IMG/VR virus record: IMGVR_UViG_3300030329_002114
Coordinates: 24,987 to 88,986 of that record
Source: a virus
Reading direction: 5' to 3' (one strand)
Length of the DNA stretch: 64,000 nt
The notes under the pieces are model-generated. The model was not told where the DNA came from. It ran no database searches and saw only the letters and a program-made list of their open reading frames with translations. Position numbers and translations under genes: made by a program. This document shows positions 6,804 to 16,146 of this stretch, piece by piece; positions within the stretch are counted from its first letter, which is position 1, and the number at the start of each line of letters is the position of its first letter.

Positions 6804-8978
6804 ATGGCACACGAGAGACACCCCGAAGTAACCAAGTCAGAAAAGTTGCTTGACAACTATCACGAAGGCAGAGCCATGTGGGCAACTCAAGCAATGGAAG
6901 ATGATGAATTCCGTAATAATCAGCAATGGAAGAGTGAACATAAGAGAGTTTTAGCTGATCGTTCACAAGTCCCTATTGTTGATAATATAATATATCCCGC
7001 AGTAGAACAAGCCAAAGCACTTCTTACAGCTAATAAACCAAAATTTCAGTCTGCAGGCAGAGATGATTCCGACAATAAAGTTGGTCGTCTGTTTTCAGAT
7101 ATTATGGCATATATATGGGATATTTCTAATGGGAATGTTGAGTTAAAACAAGTTGTTGATGATTACTATGTAAAAGGTATGGGGGTCATGCAGACCTATG
7201 TAGATGGGATGGCTGATTTTGGTCGGGGTGAGATCAAGATAAAAAGCATCGATCCCCTTGACCTATATCTAGACCCAAATGCAAAAGACCCATTTGCTAG
7301 GGACTCAGCTTGTATGATTGTTTCAAAGCGCATCACAGATGAGCAAATAAAAACAATGTATCCATCTATGGCAGATCAGTTGGATGATATGATGACATCA
7401 TCTTCTAATAATAGATACCCAAGCACAACAAGAGAAGGGTCAGAAGATCAAAAGATAGGACCAACTGAGGACGATGATGGATACTATCGCCATTATGAAG
7501 TCATAGATCGCTATGAAAAAGTTAAACTTCCTTATTTCCACTTGTTAGATACTTTAACAGGTGAAGAGAATATAATGAATGAAGAAGGCTTTAGTGAATT
7601 TGCTCAAGAACCTGCAGTCTTTATGGAAAATGCTCAAGGGGTTCAACCCGTAACTGAGCAAAAAGCAGTTTCAGAATTGTTACAAATTTATGAGGCTACA
7701 GGTGGTGTTTATCATATGATGCCTGATCCAGTTACAGGTCAGCCTTCTATAATGCCGGGCGAAGAACACGAGGGAGCTATACCGAATTCAACGACAAGAA
7801 TTACCCCTGTAACAAAAAAAGAAATGATTGAAGAAGGTGTAATTGTTCTTAATCAGGTAATGACAGACAGAATTGAAAGGGTTCTTTCTGTTGGGGGAAT
7901 CTTATTAGATCATAGCATTATGGATATTAACGAATATCCAATTGTGCCACTTATGAATAGGCACAACAGAAACCCATATCCAATGAGCGATGTGAGGTTT
8001 GTAAAGCCTATTCAAGAGTACATAAACAAATTAACATCTTTAATTATTGCTCACGCATCCAGTTCTACAAATACAAAGCTTCTGATTCCTAGAGGGTCAA
8101 TGGACAGAAAGCAATTAGAGCAAGAATGGTCAAGAGCGGGTACAGGGGTCATTGAATACGACCCTGAATTAGGACAGCCTATAGTAGCGGGTCCTATACC
8201 TCTCCCTAATGAGCTTTATAAAAATAAAGAAGATGCAAAGTCAAGCATTTATCATATTCTAGGGATTCATCCTTTATCACAAGGTGATCCAAGCGCTGCT
8301 CCACAAACATATAAAGGAACAGTAGCTATTGATGAGTATGCCCAACGCAGAATCAAGTCTAAGTTAGATGATATTGATGAGATGTTAAATCAGATCGGTA
8401 AAGTGGTGGTACAGATGGTACAGCAGACATATACAGACGAAAAAATCGTTAGACTAATGAAGCCAGATGGTAGAACAAGTGTGGCAGTTCTAAATAGACC
8501 AGTATACGATGATTTTACTGGTGAGATTGTAGGTCGTGTCAATGATGTCACTATAGGTAAGTACGATCTAATTGTGGTAAGTGGTTCTACGCTACCATCT
8601 AATCGTTGGGCAAGATTTGATTACTATATGCAACTATATCAAGCAGGTATTATAGACCAAGTTGAAATATTAGAACAAACTGAAGTTGCAGACACGGAAG
8701 GCGTACTTGAAAGAACATCTATTATCCAGCAACAGCAGTCAATGATTCAGCAACTTCAAGAAGAATTAAAGAAGATTAAAGGCGATCTTCAAACGACAGA
8801 ACGTGAAAGTGTTCACGACAAGAAACGTGTCGAAATAGAAAAATTTAAACGTCAGTTAGGTAGAGCTAGTGACAAAACAGCTAAAGCAGTTGAATTGTAT
8901 GAGGCTCGATTGAATGACCTACTGAAAACGGAACGGGAAGAAGAAGCAGAAACTCAAACCCCGGTTGCTGTCGGATAG
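6804..8978 (+). CDS. Portal protein (module A), 724 aa
   Basis: Follows TerL and precedes scaffold and capsid. The order and the lengths (portal about 725, scaffold about 305, coat about 435) resemble P22-type head modules; this is a context inference. The C-terminus (about residues 640-715) is glutamine/glutamate-rich and strongly coiled-coil, as expected for a portal barrel or tail-side helix. Homologous along its length to the protein at 51473. The 64-nt leader has no obvious ribosome binding site. Confidence 0.85.
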   Translation: MAHERHPEVTKSEKLLDNYHEGRAMWATQAMEDDEFRNNQQWKSEHKRVLADRSQVPIVDNIIYPAVEQAKALLTANKPKFQSAGRDDSDNKVGRLFSDIMAYIWDISNGNVELKQVVDDYYVKGMGVMQTYVDGMADFGRGEIKIKSIDPLDLYLDPNAKDPFARDSACMIVSKRITDEQIKTMYPSMADQLDDMMTSSSNNRYPSTTREGSEDQKIGPTEDDDGYYRHYEVIDRYEKVKLPYFHLLDTLTGEENIMNEEGFSEFAQEPAVFMENAQGVQPVTEQKAVSELLQIYEATGGVYHMMPDPVTGQPSIMPGEEHEGAIPNSTTRITPVTKKEMIEEGVIVLNQVMTDRIERVLSVGGILLDHSIMDINEYPIVPLMNRHNRNPYPMSDVRFVKPIQEYINKLTSLIIAHASSSTNTKLLIPRGSMDRKQLEQEWSRAGTGVIEYDPELGQPIVAGPIPLPNELYKNKEDAKSSIYHILGIHPLSQGDPSAAPQTYKGTVAIDEYAQRRIKSKLDDIDEMLNQIGKVVVQMVQQTYTDEKIVRLMKPDGRTSVAVLNRPVYDDFTGEIVGRVNDVTIGKYDLIVVSGSTLPSNRWARFDYYMQLYQAGIIDQVEILEQTEVADTEGVLERTSIIQQQQSMIQQLQEELKKIKGDLQTTERESVHDKKRVEIEKFKRQLGRASDKTAKAVELYEARLNDLLKTEREEEAETQTPVAVG

Positions 8979-8996
8979 ACAAATCGGAAGGAGAAG

Positions 8997-9914
8997 ATGA
9001 TAATGGAAGATCAAGTACAAGATGTCGTTGCTGAGGAAACTACAAACGACAACGCAGGTAACGAGAACGTAACTGACGTTCTAGAACCGTTTAGCCCAGA
9101 TTTCAATCCTGAAACGGGGCGATATACGGGAGAGCAAAAGGTTGAAACTGAGCAACCTGTAGCAGAGCAAGAGGCTGAACCTCAAGAGCAACGCTACGAA
9201 TATTGGCAAAGTAAATATGATCAGAAGGCGAGTGAGTACAACAGAATGGAAGAAAGGATAAAAGAACTTGAAACTGTGGAGCCTATAGCAAAGCACATCA
9301 AGGACAATCCTTGGATTCTTGATAATGTTGCATCATCACTCTCTGGTAATTCCCCTAAGGTTGCCGGGCAACCCGAATCTCAGGGCTTACCAAAGAAACC
9401 CGAAAGACCTAGTAAGCCAAGCAATTATGATCCATCAGAAGCATATATGGATCCTGAATCAGCCAGCTTTAAATATCGTGATGCACTCGATAATTACCGT
9501 GAAGACTTGGTTAGCTACCAAGAGAATATGGAAATACATCGAAATCAAGAAGCTGAAAAGCAATATCAATTGCAACAACAACAGCAACAACAAGCTATGG
9601 CAGTTCAGCAACGAGAAGCTATGCAGAGAAACTTAATGGAGAACTATAATTACACCCCCGAAAGAGCGGGTGAGTTTATTAAATATTATTCTTCTCCCGA
9701 TAGTATATCTCTAGAGAATCTAGTTGCTTTAGACAGAATCAGGAATGCTCCAAGTACCGCTGAGGTGGATACGAGACAGAAGGCTGAGATGATGAAGAAT
9801 CGTCAAAATCGGGTAAATATTCCTCCCCCTCCAAGTGTTGGTGGTGGAGAGAATCAACCTCAATACACAGACGAAGACTTATTTAATCTTAGCTTGATGC
9901 AAAAAAAAAGATAG
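8997..9914 (+). CDS. Scaffold protein (module A), 305 aa
   Basis: Acidic, low-complexity and helical, lying between portal and capsid genes: the usual signature of a head scaffold. A glutamine-rich stretch lies near residues 185-210 and a disordered acidic N-terminus comes first. GGAAGGAG precedes two in-frame ATGs (8997 and 9003); either may be used. The counterpart at 55664 shares the layout RYEYWQS, then a region ending in DPESxSFKYR. Confidence 0.8.
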   Translation: MIMEDQVQDVVAEETTNDNAGNENVTDVLEPFSPDFNPETGRYTGEQKVETEQPVAEQEAEPQEQRYEYWQSKYDQKASEYNRMEERIKELETVEPIAKHIKDNPWILDNVASSLSGNSPKVAGQPESQGLPKKPERPSKPSNYDPSEAYMDPESASFKYRDALDNYREDLVSYQENMEIHRNQEAEKQYQLQQQQQQQAMAVQQREAMQRNLMENYNYTPERAGEFIKYYSSPDSISLENLVALDRIRNAPSTAEVDTRQKAEMMKNRQNRVNIPPPPSVGGGENQPQYTDEDLFNLSLMQKKR

Positions 9915-9991
9915 ATGGTTTAACGAAATAATCTAGAGCAACTCGATACAATTGAATTTGAGTTCTTCTAGGTTTAGGAGGATATAATAAT

Positions 9992-11299
9992 ATGGCAAGT
10001 AATGCCAAAGTAATGACTCATACGGGTGTCTTATATAGTGATCGTAGAGATTTTTATATACGCCCTAATGTAGTTAAGGAACTGTGGACCGATGTTGCGC
10101 CTTTCACAACTGTGATTGCAAATCAAAACACTATGACTGGAATGGCTGATCCGCAGTTTAAAATGTTTGAACACCGCAACCCCTGGGCAAAGCAATACGC
10201 TCAAGTTCATTCAGATGCAAATAATCAAGCGTTTGATGCAGATAATGCTGAAGATGATCTAGAAATAAAGGCTGGTTCTATTGTAGGGATGGAAGGTGAA
10301 GGTACTAGAACTTCTTATGACAGTCATATAGGCTTAATGCTTGAAGTGTGGGATTCAACCAAGACAACCAAAAGAGGAGTTCTTCTTATCACCGATAAAG
10401 GCACAAACAAGTGGGTTTGTAAAAATATGGGTGATGCAACAGTTACTACTTCAACAGATGATTATTTATTTGTAGTTGGAAACGCTTATGGTGAAGGAAC
10501 TAATGCTGGAACTGCATGGAGCGATGAGCTAGCTGTAGTTTATAATCAATGTCAGATATTTAAAACACCACTGCAAATCACAGGTACTCTTTTAGAGGCT
10601 TCTTTGCGTGGAGAATCATCTGAATTGGCTAGACTTCGTGAGCAAAAATCACAAGAGCATAAGGTTCAAAAAGAAAGAGCTTTCTTATTTGGTCGCTCAC
10701 CAATTAATACAAGCGGCGGGTTTAATGATAACTCTTTAAGTGACACAAATGGTAATGTTGTTCGATCAACAATGGGTATTATCCCAGCAATTGAGAAGCA
10801 CGGTGCTTCTTCAGGTGACGATCAGAATATATTCGAAATTTCTGAGGCTAGTTATAGCTATGGAAGTTTTGTAGATGATATGGAAAAAGTTTTCCAATAT
10901 GTTCCTGAAGCTGGTATAAAACGTGCTTTCTGCGGAATGGGTGCTATGAGTTACTGGTCAAAAATGGCGGGTAGTTCAGGTTTGGCTGGAAACTCTGGTT
11001 GGACAGTAAATCTTGCAGATATGAAACGCGATTCATTGGGATTTAATTACAGAACCTTAGAGACACCTCACGGGGCGTTGCAGTTGATTCCAACTCCAGT
11101 CCTTAGAGATGCTTACAACAAAACAATGCTTGTTGTTTCTGATGATAATCTCTTTCACGCTCAATACAGAGCGCCAAAGTTCCAAGCGAATATCTTAACG
11201 GATGATGCTTACGATGGCGTAAAAGATCAATATTTTTCTGATGAAGGTATTGGTGTAAGTCTGATTGAAAGTCATAAGAAATTTTCCATCGTAGCATAA
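9992..11299 (+). CDS. Major capsid protein (module A), 435 aa
   Basis: Strong AGGAGG ribosome binding site, consistent with high expression. The N-terminus contains GVLYSDRRDFY and KELWTDVAPF; a conserved central segment reads LRGESSELARLREQK. The module B protein at 56580 matches it over its whole length. Position after scaffold and before a small decoration-like gene fits the major coat protein. I believe it is HK97-fold, but the family cannot be assigned without a search. Confidence 0.85.
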   Translation: MASNAKVMTHTGVLYSDRRDFYIRPNVVKELWTDVAPFTTVIANQNTMTGMADPQFKMFEHRNPWAKQYAQVHSDANNQAFDADNAEDDLEIKAGSIVGMEGEGTRTSYDSHIGLMLEVWDSTKTTKRGVLLITDKGTNKWVCKNMGDATVTTSTDDYLFVVGNAYGEGTNAGTAWSDELAVVYNQCQIFKTPLQITGTLLEASLRGESSELARLREQKSQEHKVQKERAFLFGRSPINTSGGFNDNSLSDTNGNVVRSTMGIIPAIEKHGASSGDDQNIFEISEASYSYGSFVDDMEKVFQYVPEAGIKRAFCGMGAMSYWSKMAGSSGLAGNSGWTVNLADMKRDSLGFNYRTLETPHGALQLIPTPVLRDAYNKTMLVVSDDNLFHAQYRAPKFQANILTDDAYDGVKDQYFSDEGIGVSLIESHKKFSIVA

Positions 11300-11311
11300 G
11301 GGAGGTTATTT

Positions 11312-11722
11312 ATGGCTAGACCTTATTTAGGTGGTTCGAATGCAGGTATAAAAGCGGTAAGTGCTGATGTGACATTACAACCTGCAGATTCTGGTAAAAA
11401 AATAGTTGTTGATGCAAGCGCAGCAGCAAACTTTACAATTACTTTACCAGCAACTGCATCCAGCAAAGGTTTTGAGTACGATATAGTTCTTGGAGTGGCA
11501 AGCAATGCTGCTGCAGAAGTGTTGGTTACTTCAGATACAAATATTGTTGGAGGGGTAATACTAAATGGCACGGGGGCAGTTACTGCAATAACATCTGGTG
11601 CAAGCAGAGGATTTGGAGATGCTTCAGACGCTGGTTCGCGTATGCACATAGTTTGCGATGGTTCACAATGGATTATCTTAAATGCAAATAGCGATGTAGC
11701 ATTTGTTACTGCATTCTCTTAA
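11312..11722 (+). CDS. Capsid decoration/head-associated protein (module A), 136 aa
   Basis: Starts MARPYLGGSNAGIK after GGGAGG. It is Ala/Ser/Thr/Val-rich and beta-strand-like, typical of head decoration or fibre proteins. Immediately follows the capsid gene with only 12 nt between. Its module B counterpart (57926) shares the first ten residues and overall length. Function inferred from position and composition. Confidence 0.65.
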   Translation: MARPYLGGSNAGIKAVSADVTLQPADSGKKIVVDASAAANFTITLPATASSKGFEYDIVLGVASNAAAEVLVTSDTNIVGGVILNGTGAVTAITSGASRGFGDASDAGSRMHIVCDGSQWIILNANSDVAFVTAFS

Positions 11723-11745
11723 TCGAGATAACTAAACAAAACGTG

Positions 11746-11770
11746 TTGGGGGGGCTTAATGCCCCTCCAA
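11746..11770 (+). terminator. Conserved hairpin after the capsid/decoration operon (A)
   Basis: TTGG-GGGGC pairs with GCCCC-TCCAA around TTAAT. The preceding AAACAAAACGTGTTGGGG is also present before the hairpin at 58341 in module B, although the stems differ. There is no T run, so it may be a processing or attenuation site rather than a full terminator. Confidence 0.6.
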
Positions 11771-11783
11771 TATCGGAGATAAT

Positions 11784-12125
11784 ATGACACAAAAACAGAT
11801 GATAGAATTGGTTCAGCAACATCATCCCGATATGGGGCAAACTGAAGCACGGATTCATTTAGGTCACGCATTAAGAGATTTTTGTGCAAAATCTAGAATA
11901 TTGAAAAAAACATACAGATTAACAGTAGCAACTAATAGTACAACGGGAAATGCTAATACTTATTATCCTTTTACAGGTTTAGCTGATCTTGCGGATACGT
12001 CTACTACAGACGGAGAAAGAATTTTAGAAATTGAAAGAGTAGATTATGATGGATATGAAATACCAAGGATTATTGATGGTCATGAAAAATTTATTCCAGA
12101 TGGTGAGGCTGTAGGTAATTTCTAA
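11784..12125 (+). CDS. Head-tail connector-like protein (module A), 113 aa
   Basis: The helical N-terminus starts MTQKQMIELVQQHHP. The C-terminal half carries ERVDYDGYEIPRI, which is nearly the same in the 87-aa module B protein. Position behind the capsid operon suggests an adaptor or completion protein; this is inference. Its TAA overlaps the next ATG (TAATG). Confidence 0.6.
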   Translation: MTQKQMIELVQQHHPDMGQTEARIHLGHALRDFCAKSRILKKTYRLTVATNSTTGNANTYYPFTGLADLADTSTTDGERILEIERVDYDGYEIPRIIDGHEKFIPDGEAVGNF

Positions 12126-12538
12126 TGAGTGATAAAAAAAATGCAGAAAAAAAAGTATGGTGGATTCATAACAATAAAAGTATAGGACTCGCTCAAAGAA
12201 CTGAAAATACTGATGGTTCAAAGTATTCTGCTATAGCATCATCTGACGTTGGTAAGTATGCGTACATCCAAGCGATTGTAATGGATGAGGGATTTGGAAA
12301 AGTAGATACACCTGATGGTTCAATAGGTATGTTAGAATCTCCAAATATACCCGAGGAATTCCACGAAGCTTTAACCTATTATGTTATTGCCAAGGGGTAT
12401 GAAAAAACACCTGAAGGAAAGGGCTTAAATCAAGCTATGTACTTTAGAAGGCTTTATAAAGAATTGGTTAACGAAGCTAAGAAAAATTCAAACAGAGAAA
12501 AATCGGGTGTTTACTCGGTGAAAGGGTATGATTTTTAA
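12125..12538 (+). CDS. Head-tail junction hypothetical protein (module A), 137 aa
   Basis: Coupled to both neighbours by TAATG overlaps. It shares KKVWW near the N-terminus and ESPxIPxEFHxAL in the middle with the 131-aa protein at 58629. The C-terminus is helical and basic. Probably part of the connector/neck set; exact role unknown. Confidence 0.6.
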   Translation: MSDKKNAEKKVWWIHNNKSIGLAQRTENTDGSKYSAIASSDVGKYAYIQAIVMDEGFGKVDTPDGSIGMLESPNIPEEFHEALTYYVIAKGYEKTPEGKGLNQAMYFRRLYKELVNEAKKNSNREKSGVYSVKGYDF

Positions 12539-13263
12539 TGTCGTATTCACTTTCAATAAGTTTTAAAACTGGAATAGAAGATTTAATAGGAGCTGTTGGT
12601 GATGATGATTTAATAACTCAAGCTATTAGACAAGCTGGTGCTGATGTAATTAATGCTATGCCACATCAGTCATTAGCTAGATACACTAGAACAGCAGCAA
12701 TTACTACAGGGTCAGATGGAATTAGTATTAGAGATTACCACGTAATTTCTGTTGATAAAGACAATCATCAAGCAAAACAAATTCCCGTATCTGATAAAGC
12801 AAAATACAACGATGTAAATTCTATATACGGGGCAGTTAACACTGATCCTGTGTACTACATAAAAAATGAAACTTTGTATGTTATAGGAAATGCGGGGTCA
12901 AGTGAAACAACTGCAAATGTAAACTACATACCTATTATGCCAGTATCGGATGTTAGTATGAATACATCTTTAGAACACGGTTCTACTCAAGATTTCAATT
13001 TTCCGCAAGAATGCGATCATTTATTAATAATAGGTGGTGCTATGTACTGTTTAAATAGGTTGATTTCAGATGCAGTTACTCAAATGAAAACTTATGTCAA
13101 TACAGATGAAGATGTTGAACTGGCAAATGCTCAACAAGGAATTATTGACAGATATACTGCTTTAAAGCAGTCTTTAACTCAAGATTATAATTTAAAATTA
13201 CAAATATTTTTAAACCAAGACACCCATGAGAGGAGTCAAGCTCGGGAAGGTGTCGTAGCTTAG
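12538..13263 (+). CDS. Tail/neck structural protein (module A), 241 aa
   Basis: The N-terminus (FKTGIEDLIGAVGDDDLI) matches the 354-aa module B protein at 59290, and both contain TDPVYYI and STxEDVELA-type segments. The A form lacks the Pro-rich linker and the long Gln/Asn/Ala coiled coil found in B. Its last codons overlap the covarying hairpin at 13219-13254. Confidence 0.65.
   Translation: MSYSLSISFKTGIEDLIGAVGDDDLITQAIRQAGADVINAMPHQSLARYTRTAAITTGSDGISIRDYHVISVDKDNHQAKQIPVSDKAKYNDVNSIYGAVNTDPVYYIKNETLYVIGNAGSSETTANVNYIPIMPVSDVSMNTSLEHGSTQDFNFPQECDHLLIIGGAMYCLNRLISDAVTQMKTYVNTDEDVELANAQQGIIDRYTALKQSLTQDYNLKLQIFLNQDTHERSQAREGVVA
13219..13254 (+). ncRNA. Conserved RNA hairpin with compensatory changes (A)
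   Basis: Stem GACACC/GGTGTC (13219-13224, 13249-13254) encloses a 24-nt loop of nearly fixed sequence with an inner GAG/CTC helix. The counterpart at 60855-60888 keeps loop length and sequence but changes the stem to ATGCC/GGCAT. Here the element lies inside coding sequence; in B it is intergenic. Both sit just before AGGAGAAACAAGATGG, the start of the next gene, so translational control or RNA processing is plausible. Confidence 0.75.
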
Positions 13264-13273
13264 GAGAAACAAG

Positions 13274-13549
13274 ATGGCTGAATTACAAAAATATTCCGTA
13301 AAGGAATCACTAAATCAATTATTATACGATAGCGCAGTAGCAGTCTCCCCTGATAATGACAATGATGTAACTGGAGCTCCATACAAAGCATTATATGTAG
13401 GTGTCGGAGGAGATGTTGCGTTAGACTTAAATAATAGCGGTGAGGCTATTGTATTTAAAAATCTAGCAAGTGGTCAGGTATTACCCGTTGTTTTTGATAG
13501 GGTAGACGCTACAGGAACAACTGCAACCAATTTAATAGCGTTGAAATAA
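13274..13549 (+). CDS. Small tail-associated hypothetical protein (module A), 91 aa
   Basis: Starts MAELQKYSVKES after an AGGAG site; the 122-aa protein at 60905 begins similarly (KQKYSVVE) and both contain a beta-rich body. Probably a small structural protein. The stop overlaps the next ATG (TAATG). Confidence 0.6.
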   Translation: MAELQKYSVKESLNQLLYDSAVAVSPDNDNDVTGAPYKALYVGVGGDVALDLNNSGEAIVFKNLASGQVLPVVFDRVDATGTTATNLIALK

Positions 13550-13680
13550 TGCTAGGGGCAATCAGACAAGTAGCTGTGAACTTTGTTCAGACAATATTAG
13601 ATGCTGGATGGGGTGGGGCAGAAGCAATTATGCTTAAATGGGAGGAAACAAAAACCAATTGGGAAGATTTAACGGGATAA
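13549..13680 (+). CDS. Tiny conserved protein, 43 aa (module A)
   Basis: Starts at the TAATG overlap with the previous gene. It ends in NWEDLTG; the 45-aa protein at 61276 in module B ends in KWEDII and is also helical with Trp residues. Conservation of place and ending supports a real gene. Function unknown; probably a small accessory to the tail fibre encoded next. Confidence 0.65.
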   Translation: MLGAIRQVAVNFVQTILDAGWGGAEAIMLKWEETKTNWEDLTG

Positions 13681-13684
13681 TATT

Positions 13685-15442
13685 ATGGCAACTTTAACAG
13701 GTAAAAAAGTAAGCGAGAGTTACAAAGACTTACTACAAGTTTCAAATTCAAATAGTGGTGTAGATGCTACACTCAGAACAGTAGAAGATGGCGAAGGAAC
13801 TTCTGCTGGTGTCCAGTTATCAACAACGGATACAAGTTTTAATGGTAATCATATTTTAAACGAGCAAGGCAGACAAAATCATGTAGTAAGTACAATGCCC
13901 TCTCCATATTATCATTTTGATGGCACAAATGATTATATAAGTCTAGCAGATGATGACAGACTTTCCTTCAGTCCAAAATTAAGCATTTCTATCTGGTTTA
14001 AATGCAAAGAAAGTACAATTAGTGGTGGTGAGGTTTTAATTAATAAATATAACGGAACTGGTAGTAATCGAGAATATACATTATATTTTGGTACAGACGA
14101 AAAATTAAATATTGGTATTAGTCCAACTGGTGGAGATGATGCTGTTGGAAGAGCAACTCCAGTACTTTCTAATTTAGACAAATGGAATCACGCTGTAGTT
14201 GTTTGGGATAGCGATTATTCAACTGGAACAATAAAGATATACATAAATGGTATTGACCAAGGAACATTAACTGGTTCAGGCACTATTCCTACAGTTATGG
14301 CTAATAAAACTTCTATTCTTACTATTGGGGCTAATGCTTCTGGTGCTGATAACTTTACTGGTGATATTGGACAAGTACAATTATGGAATATAGCACTTAG
14401 TGCATCTCAAGTTAAAGATTTGTATTCTGGAAAAAGCGTAGAGTACAAATATCAAGGTTCGCCCAATACAGAACTTATTACAAATGGCACAATGGAAGCC
14501 GACAGTAACTGGGCAGATAGAGGCTCTGTTACAACTAGTCGTTCATCAGAACAAGCAAAAACTGGAACATACTCTCGAAAAGTCGTTGCATCTGGCAGTG
14601 CTAGTGGTTGGGGGATAGACTCAGATACTTTTACTACAGTTGCTGGTAAGCAATATAGATTATCTCTTTGGGTTTATCCAGACGATTCTACTCATATGAG
14701 GATTTTATTACACGATGGTGGTGGTGGTGTTATTTACAGTAATGATGGCACAGGAATACTTGATAATTTAACACAAGACGCTTGGAATCATATTGAATAT
14801 GACTTTGTTTCGGTAACTGGTGGCTCATCAGCACAGGTTAAATTAATGTATAAAGATGGCGAGGATGGCACTATATACTTTGATGATGTTTCTGTAAAGC
14901 AACTAGGCTGTACTCTAGAATTAGATGGTTCAGGTGTTGCATCTGATAAATGGTTAGATAAATCAGGAAACGATTTACATGGAACTCTTGGAGATGGAAG
15001 TGATGCTACAAAAAATCCAGCTTTAGCTAATGCCCCTTCAGGTGATGATGGTTTAGTTTATGAAGAAGGCGATTTTACTCCTGCAATAAAATTTGGCAGT
15101 GGCACAACTGGGATTACATACCATGCAAATACAGTTGGTAAATACTACAGAATTGGAAATACAGTTTTTATTACTGCAAATATTAAACTAACCAGCAAAG
15201 GTTCTTCTAGTGGTAATGCAAGAGTAACTGGGTTGCCTTATTCAGTCAATAGTGGGGCTGAACTCTCTGGGTTTGTTATGCCATATTGGACATTTACAAG
15301 TGGAAGTCATACAGGATTACAGGGGTCTGGTACTGAAATCGCTCTTTATGATAAAGCAGATGCTGGGTCAGTTGATTATATCACTGATGGAGATTTTGCA
15401 GATACTACAGAGTTTGGATTTTCAGGAACTTTCAATATATAA
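13685..15442 (+). CDS. Tail fibre/receptor-binding protein with LamG-like domain (module A), 585 aa
   Basis: The N-terminal 50 residues resemble the N-terminus of the 431-aa module B fibre at 61424, so this is probably the virion attachment end. Residues about 75-255 match a concanavalin/LamG-like jelly roll (YHFDGTNDYISL to the WNIALS segment). Residues about 265-405 look like a carbohydrate-binding beta sandwich, and the C-terminus (about 455-585) is a fibre tip domain. Expected to bind host surface glycans. Confidence 0.75.
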   Translation: MATLTGKKVSESYKDLLQVSNSNSGVDATLRTVEDGEGTSAGVQLSTTDTSFNGNHILNEQGRQNHVVSTMPSPYYHFDGTNDYISLADDDRLSFSPKLSISIWFKCKESTISGGEVLINKYNGTGSNREYTLYFGTDEKLNIGISPTGGDDAVGRATPVLSNLDKWNHAVVVWDSDYSTGTIKIYINGIDQGTLTGSGTIPTVMANKTSILTIGANASGADNFTGDIGQVQLWNIALSASQVKDLYSGKSVEYKYQGSPNTELITNGTMEADSNWADRGSVTTSRSSEQAKTGTYSRKVVASGSASGWGIDSDTFTTVAGKQYRLSLWVYPDDSTHMRILLHDGGGGVIYSNDGTGILDNLTQDAWNHIEYDFVSVTGGSSAQVKLMYKDGEDGTIYFDDVSVKQLGCTLELDGSGVASDKWLDKSGNDLHGTLGDGSDATKNPALANAPSGDDGLVYEEGDFTPAIKFGSGTTGITYHANTVGKYYRIGNTVFITANIKLTSKGSSSGNARVTGLPYSVNSGAELSGFVMPYWTFTSGSHTGLQGSGTEIALYDKADAGSVDYITDGDFADTTEFGFSGTFNI

Positions 15443-15475
15443 ATTTTTTAATTGGATAATTAAAAGGAGTCAGTA

Positions 15476-15853
15476 ATGGCATTAGAAAAAGTGGTCGAAG
15501 TAGACCAAGTTGAAGTAAAAGGTGATTACTCAATACAAGTAAGAACTGCGACAAAAGTAATGGATGGTGGCAGTCAGATTGGTAGCACAAGTTATCATCG
15601 TCATGTGGTTCATCCAGATTCTGTACTTACATCAGAAGATGCAAAGGTAAAAAAGATTGCTGAAGCATTATGGGGCGATACAGAAAAAGAAGAATACTTT
15701 GTTTCTCAAAATGGACACCCAAGTGGTGAACCAGCAAATAGTTGGACAGCAGTTCAGCTTAAAACTTATTTAAAAAACAATGGAATTTCTTATACAGAAT
15801 CAGAAGCAAAATCTAGCTTACTTACAAAGGCAAAAGATAAGTATAACGAATAA
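15476..15853 (+). CDS. Tail-associated protein with C-terminal HeH/LEM-like motif (module A), 125 aa
   Basis: AAGGAG precedes the ATG. Residues 1-75 match the 82-aa module B protein at 62730 (VHPDSVLTSEDAKVKKIAEALW). Residues about 87-122 form an extra helix-extension-helix-like domain (WTAVQLKTYLKNNGISY), which is absent from B. Such motifs occur in phage proteins that contact nucleic acid or other virion proteins. The stop overlaps the next ATG. Confidence 0.6.
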   Translation: MALEKVVEVDQVEVKGDYSIQVRTATKVMDGGSQIGSTSYHRHVVHPDSVLTSEDAKVKKIAEALWGDTEKEEYFVSQNGHPSGEPANSWTAVQLKTYLKNNGISYTESEAKSSLLTKAKDKYNE

Positions 15854-16146
15854 TGACTAATAAGTCCTTGAATAATAAGAGCCTAATTAAGAAAGTTCAA
15901 ATAAGTTTAGGTATTTATATCTCTTCAATCCTCGTGCTTTTAATAATTGCATATGGAATGGGTTGCAGGGATACTTATATAGCTGGATATTCTTTAAACC
16001 CAGATACGACAACACATAATTCAACTATCTTTAATGAAATTGTTGATGCTGATAGCTCTGTTCATTGGTATGTGAAGTTGTACGATGGTGAGTTATGGTG
16101 CTACTTCCACAATCGCTATGAAATGGTAAAACGTGTCAGAAGATAG
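15853..16146 (+). CDS. Membrane-anchored hypothetical protein (module A), 97 aa
   Basis: One N-terminal hydrophobic segment (about residues 16-36) ends at a cysteine (AYGMGC), an imperfect lipobox. The soluble remainder contains DGELWCYFHNRYEMV. The module B protein at 63225 is strongly similar, especially beyond the Cys. Possibly a lipoprotein of the lysis or superinfection-exclusion type; not assignable. Confidence 0.6.
   Translation: MTNKSLNNKSLIKKVQISLGIYISSILVLLIIAYGMGCRDTYIAGYSLNPDTTTHNSTIFNEIVDADSSVHWYVKLYDGELWCYFHNRYEMVKRVRR

Noticed and set aside
9556-9600. CAA-rich run in the scaffold gene as a microsatellite repeat
   Set aside because: Explained by a poly-glutamine segment of the scaffold protein, which also occurs with different codons in module B.
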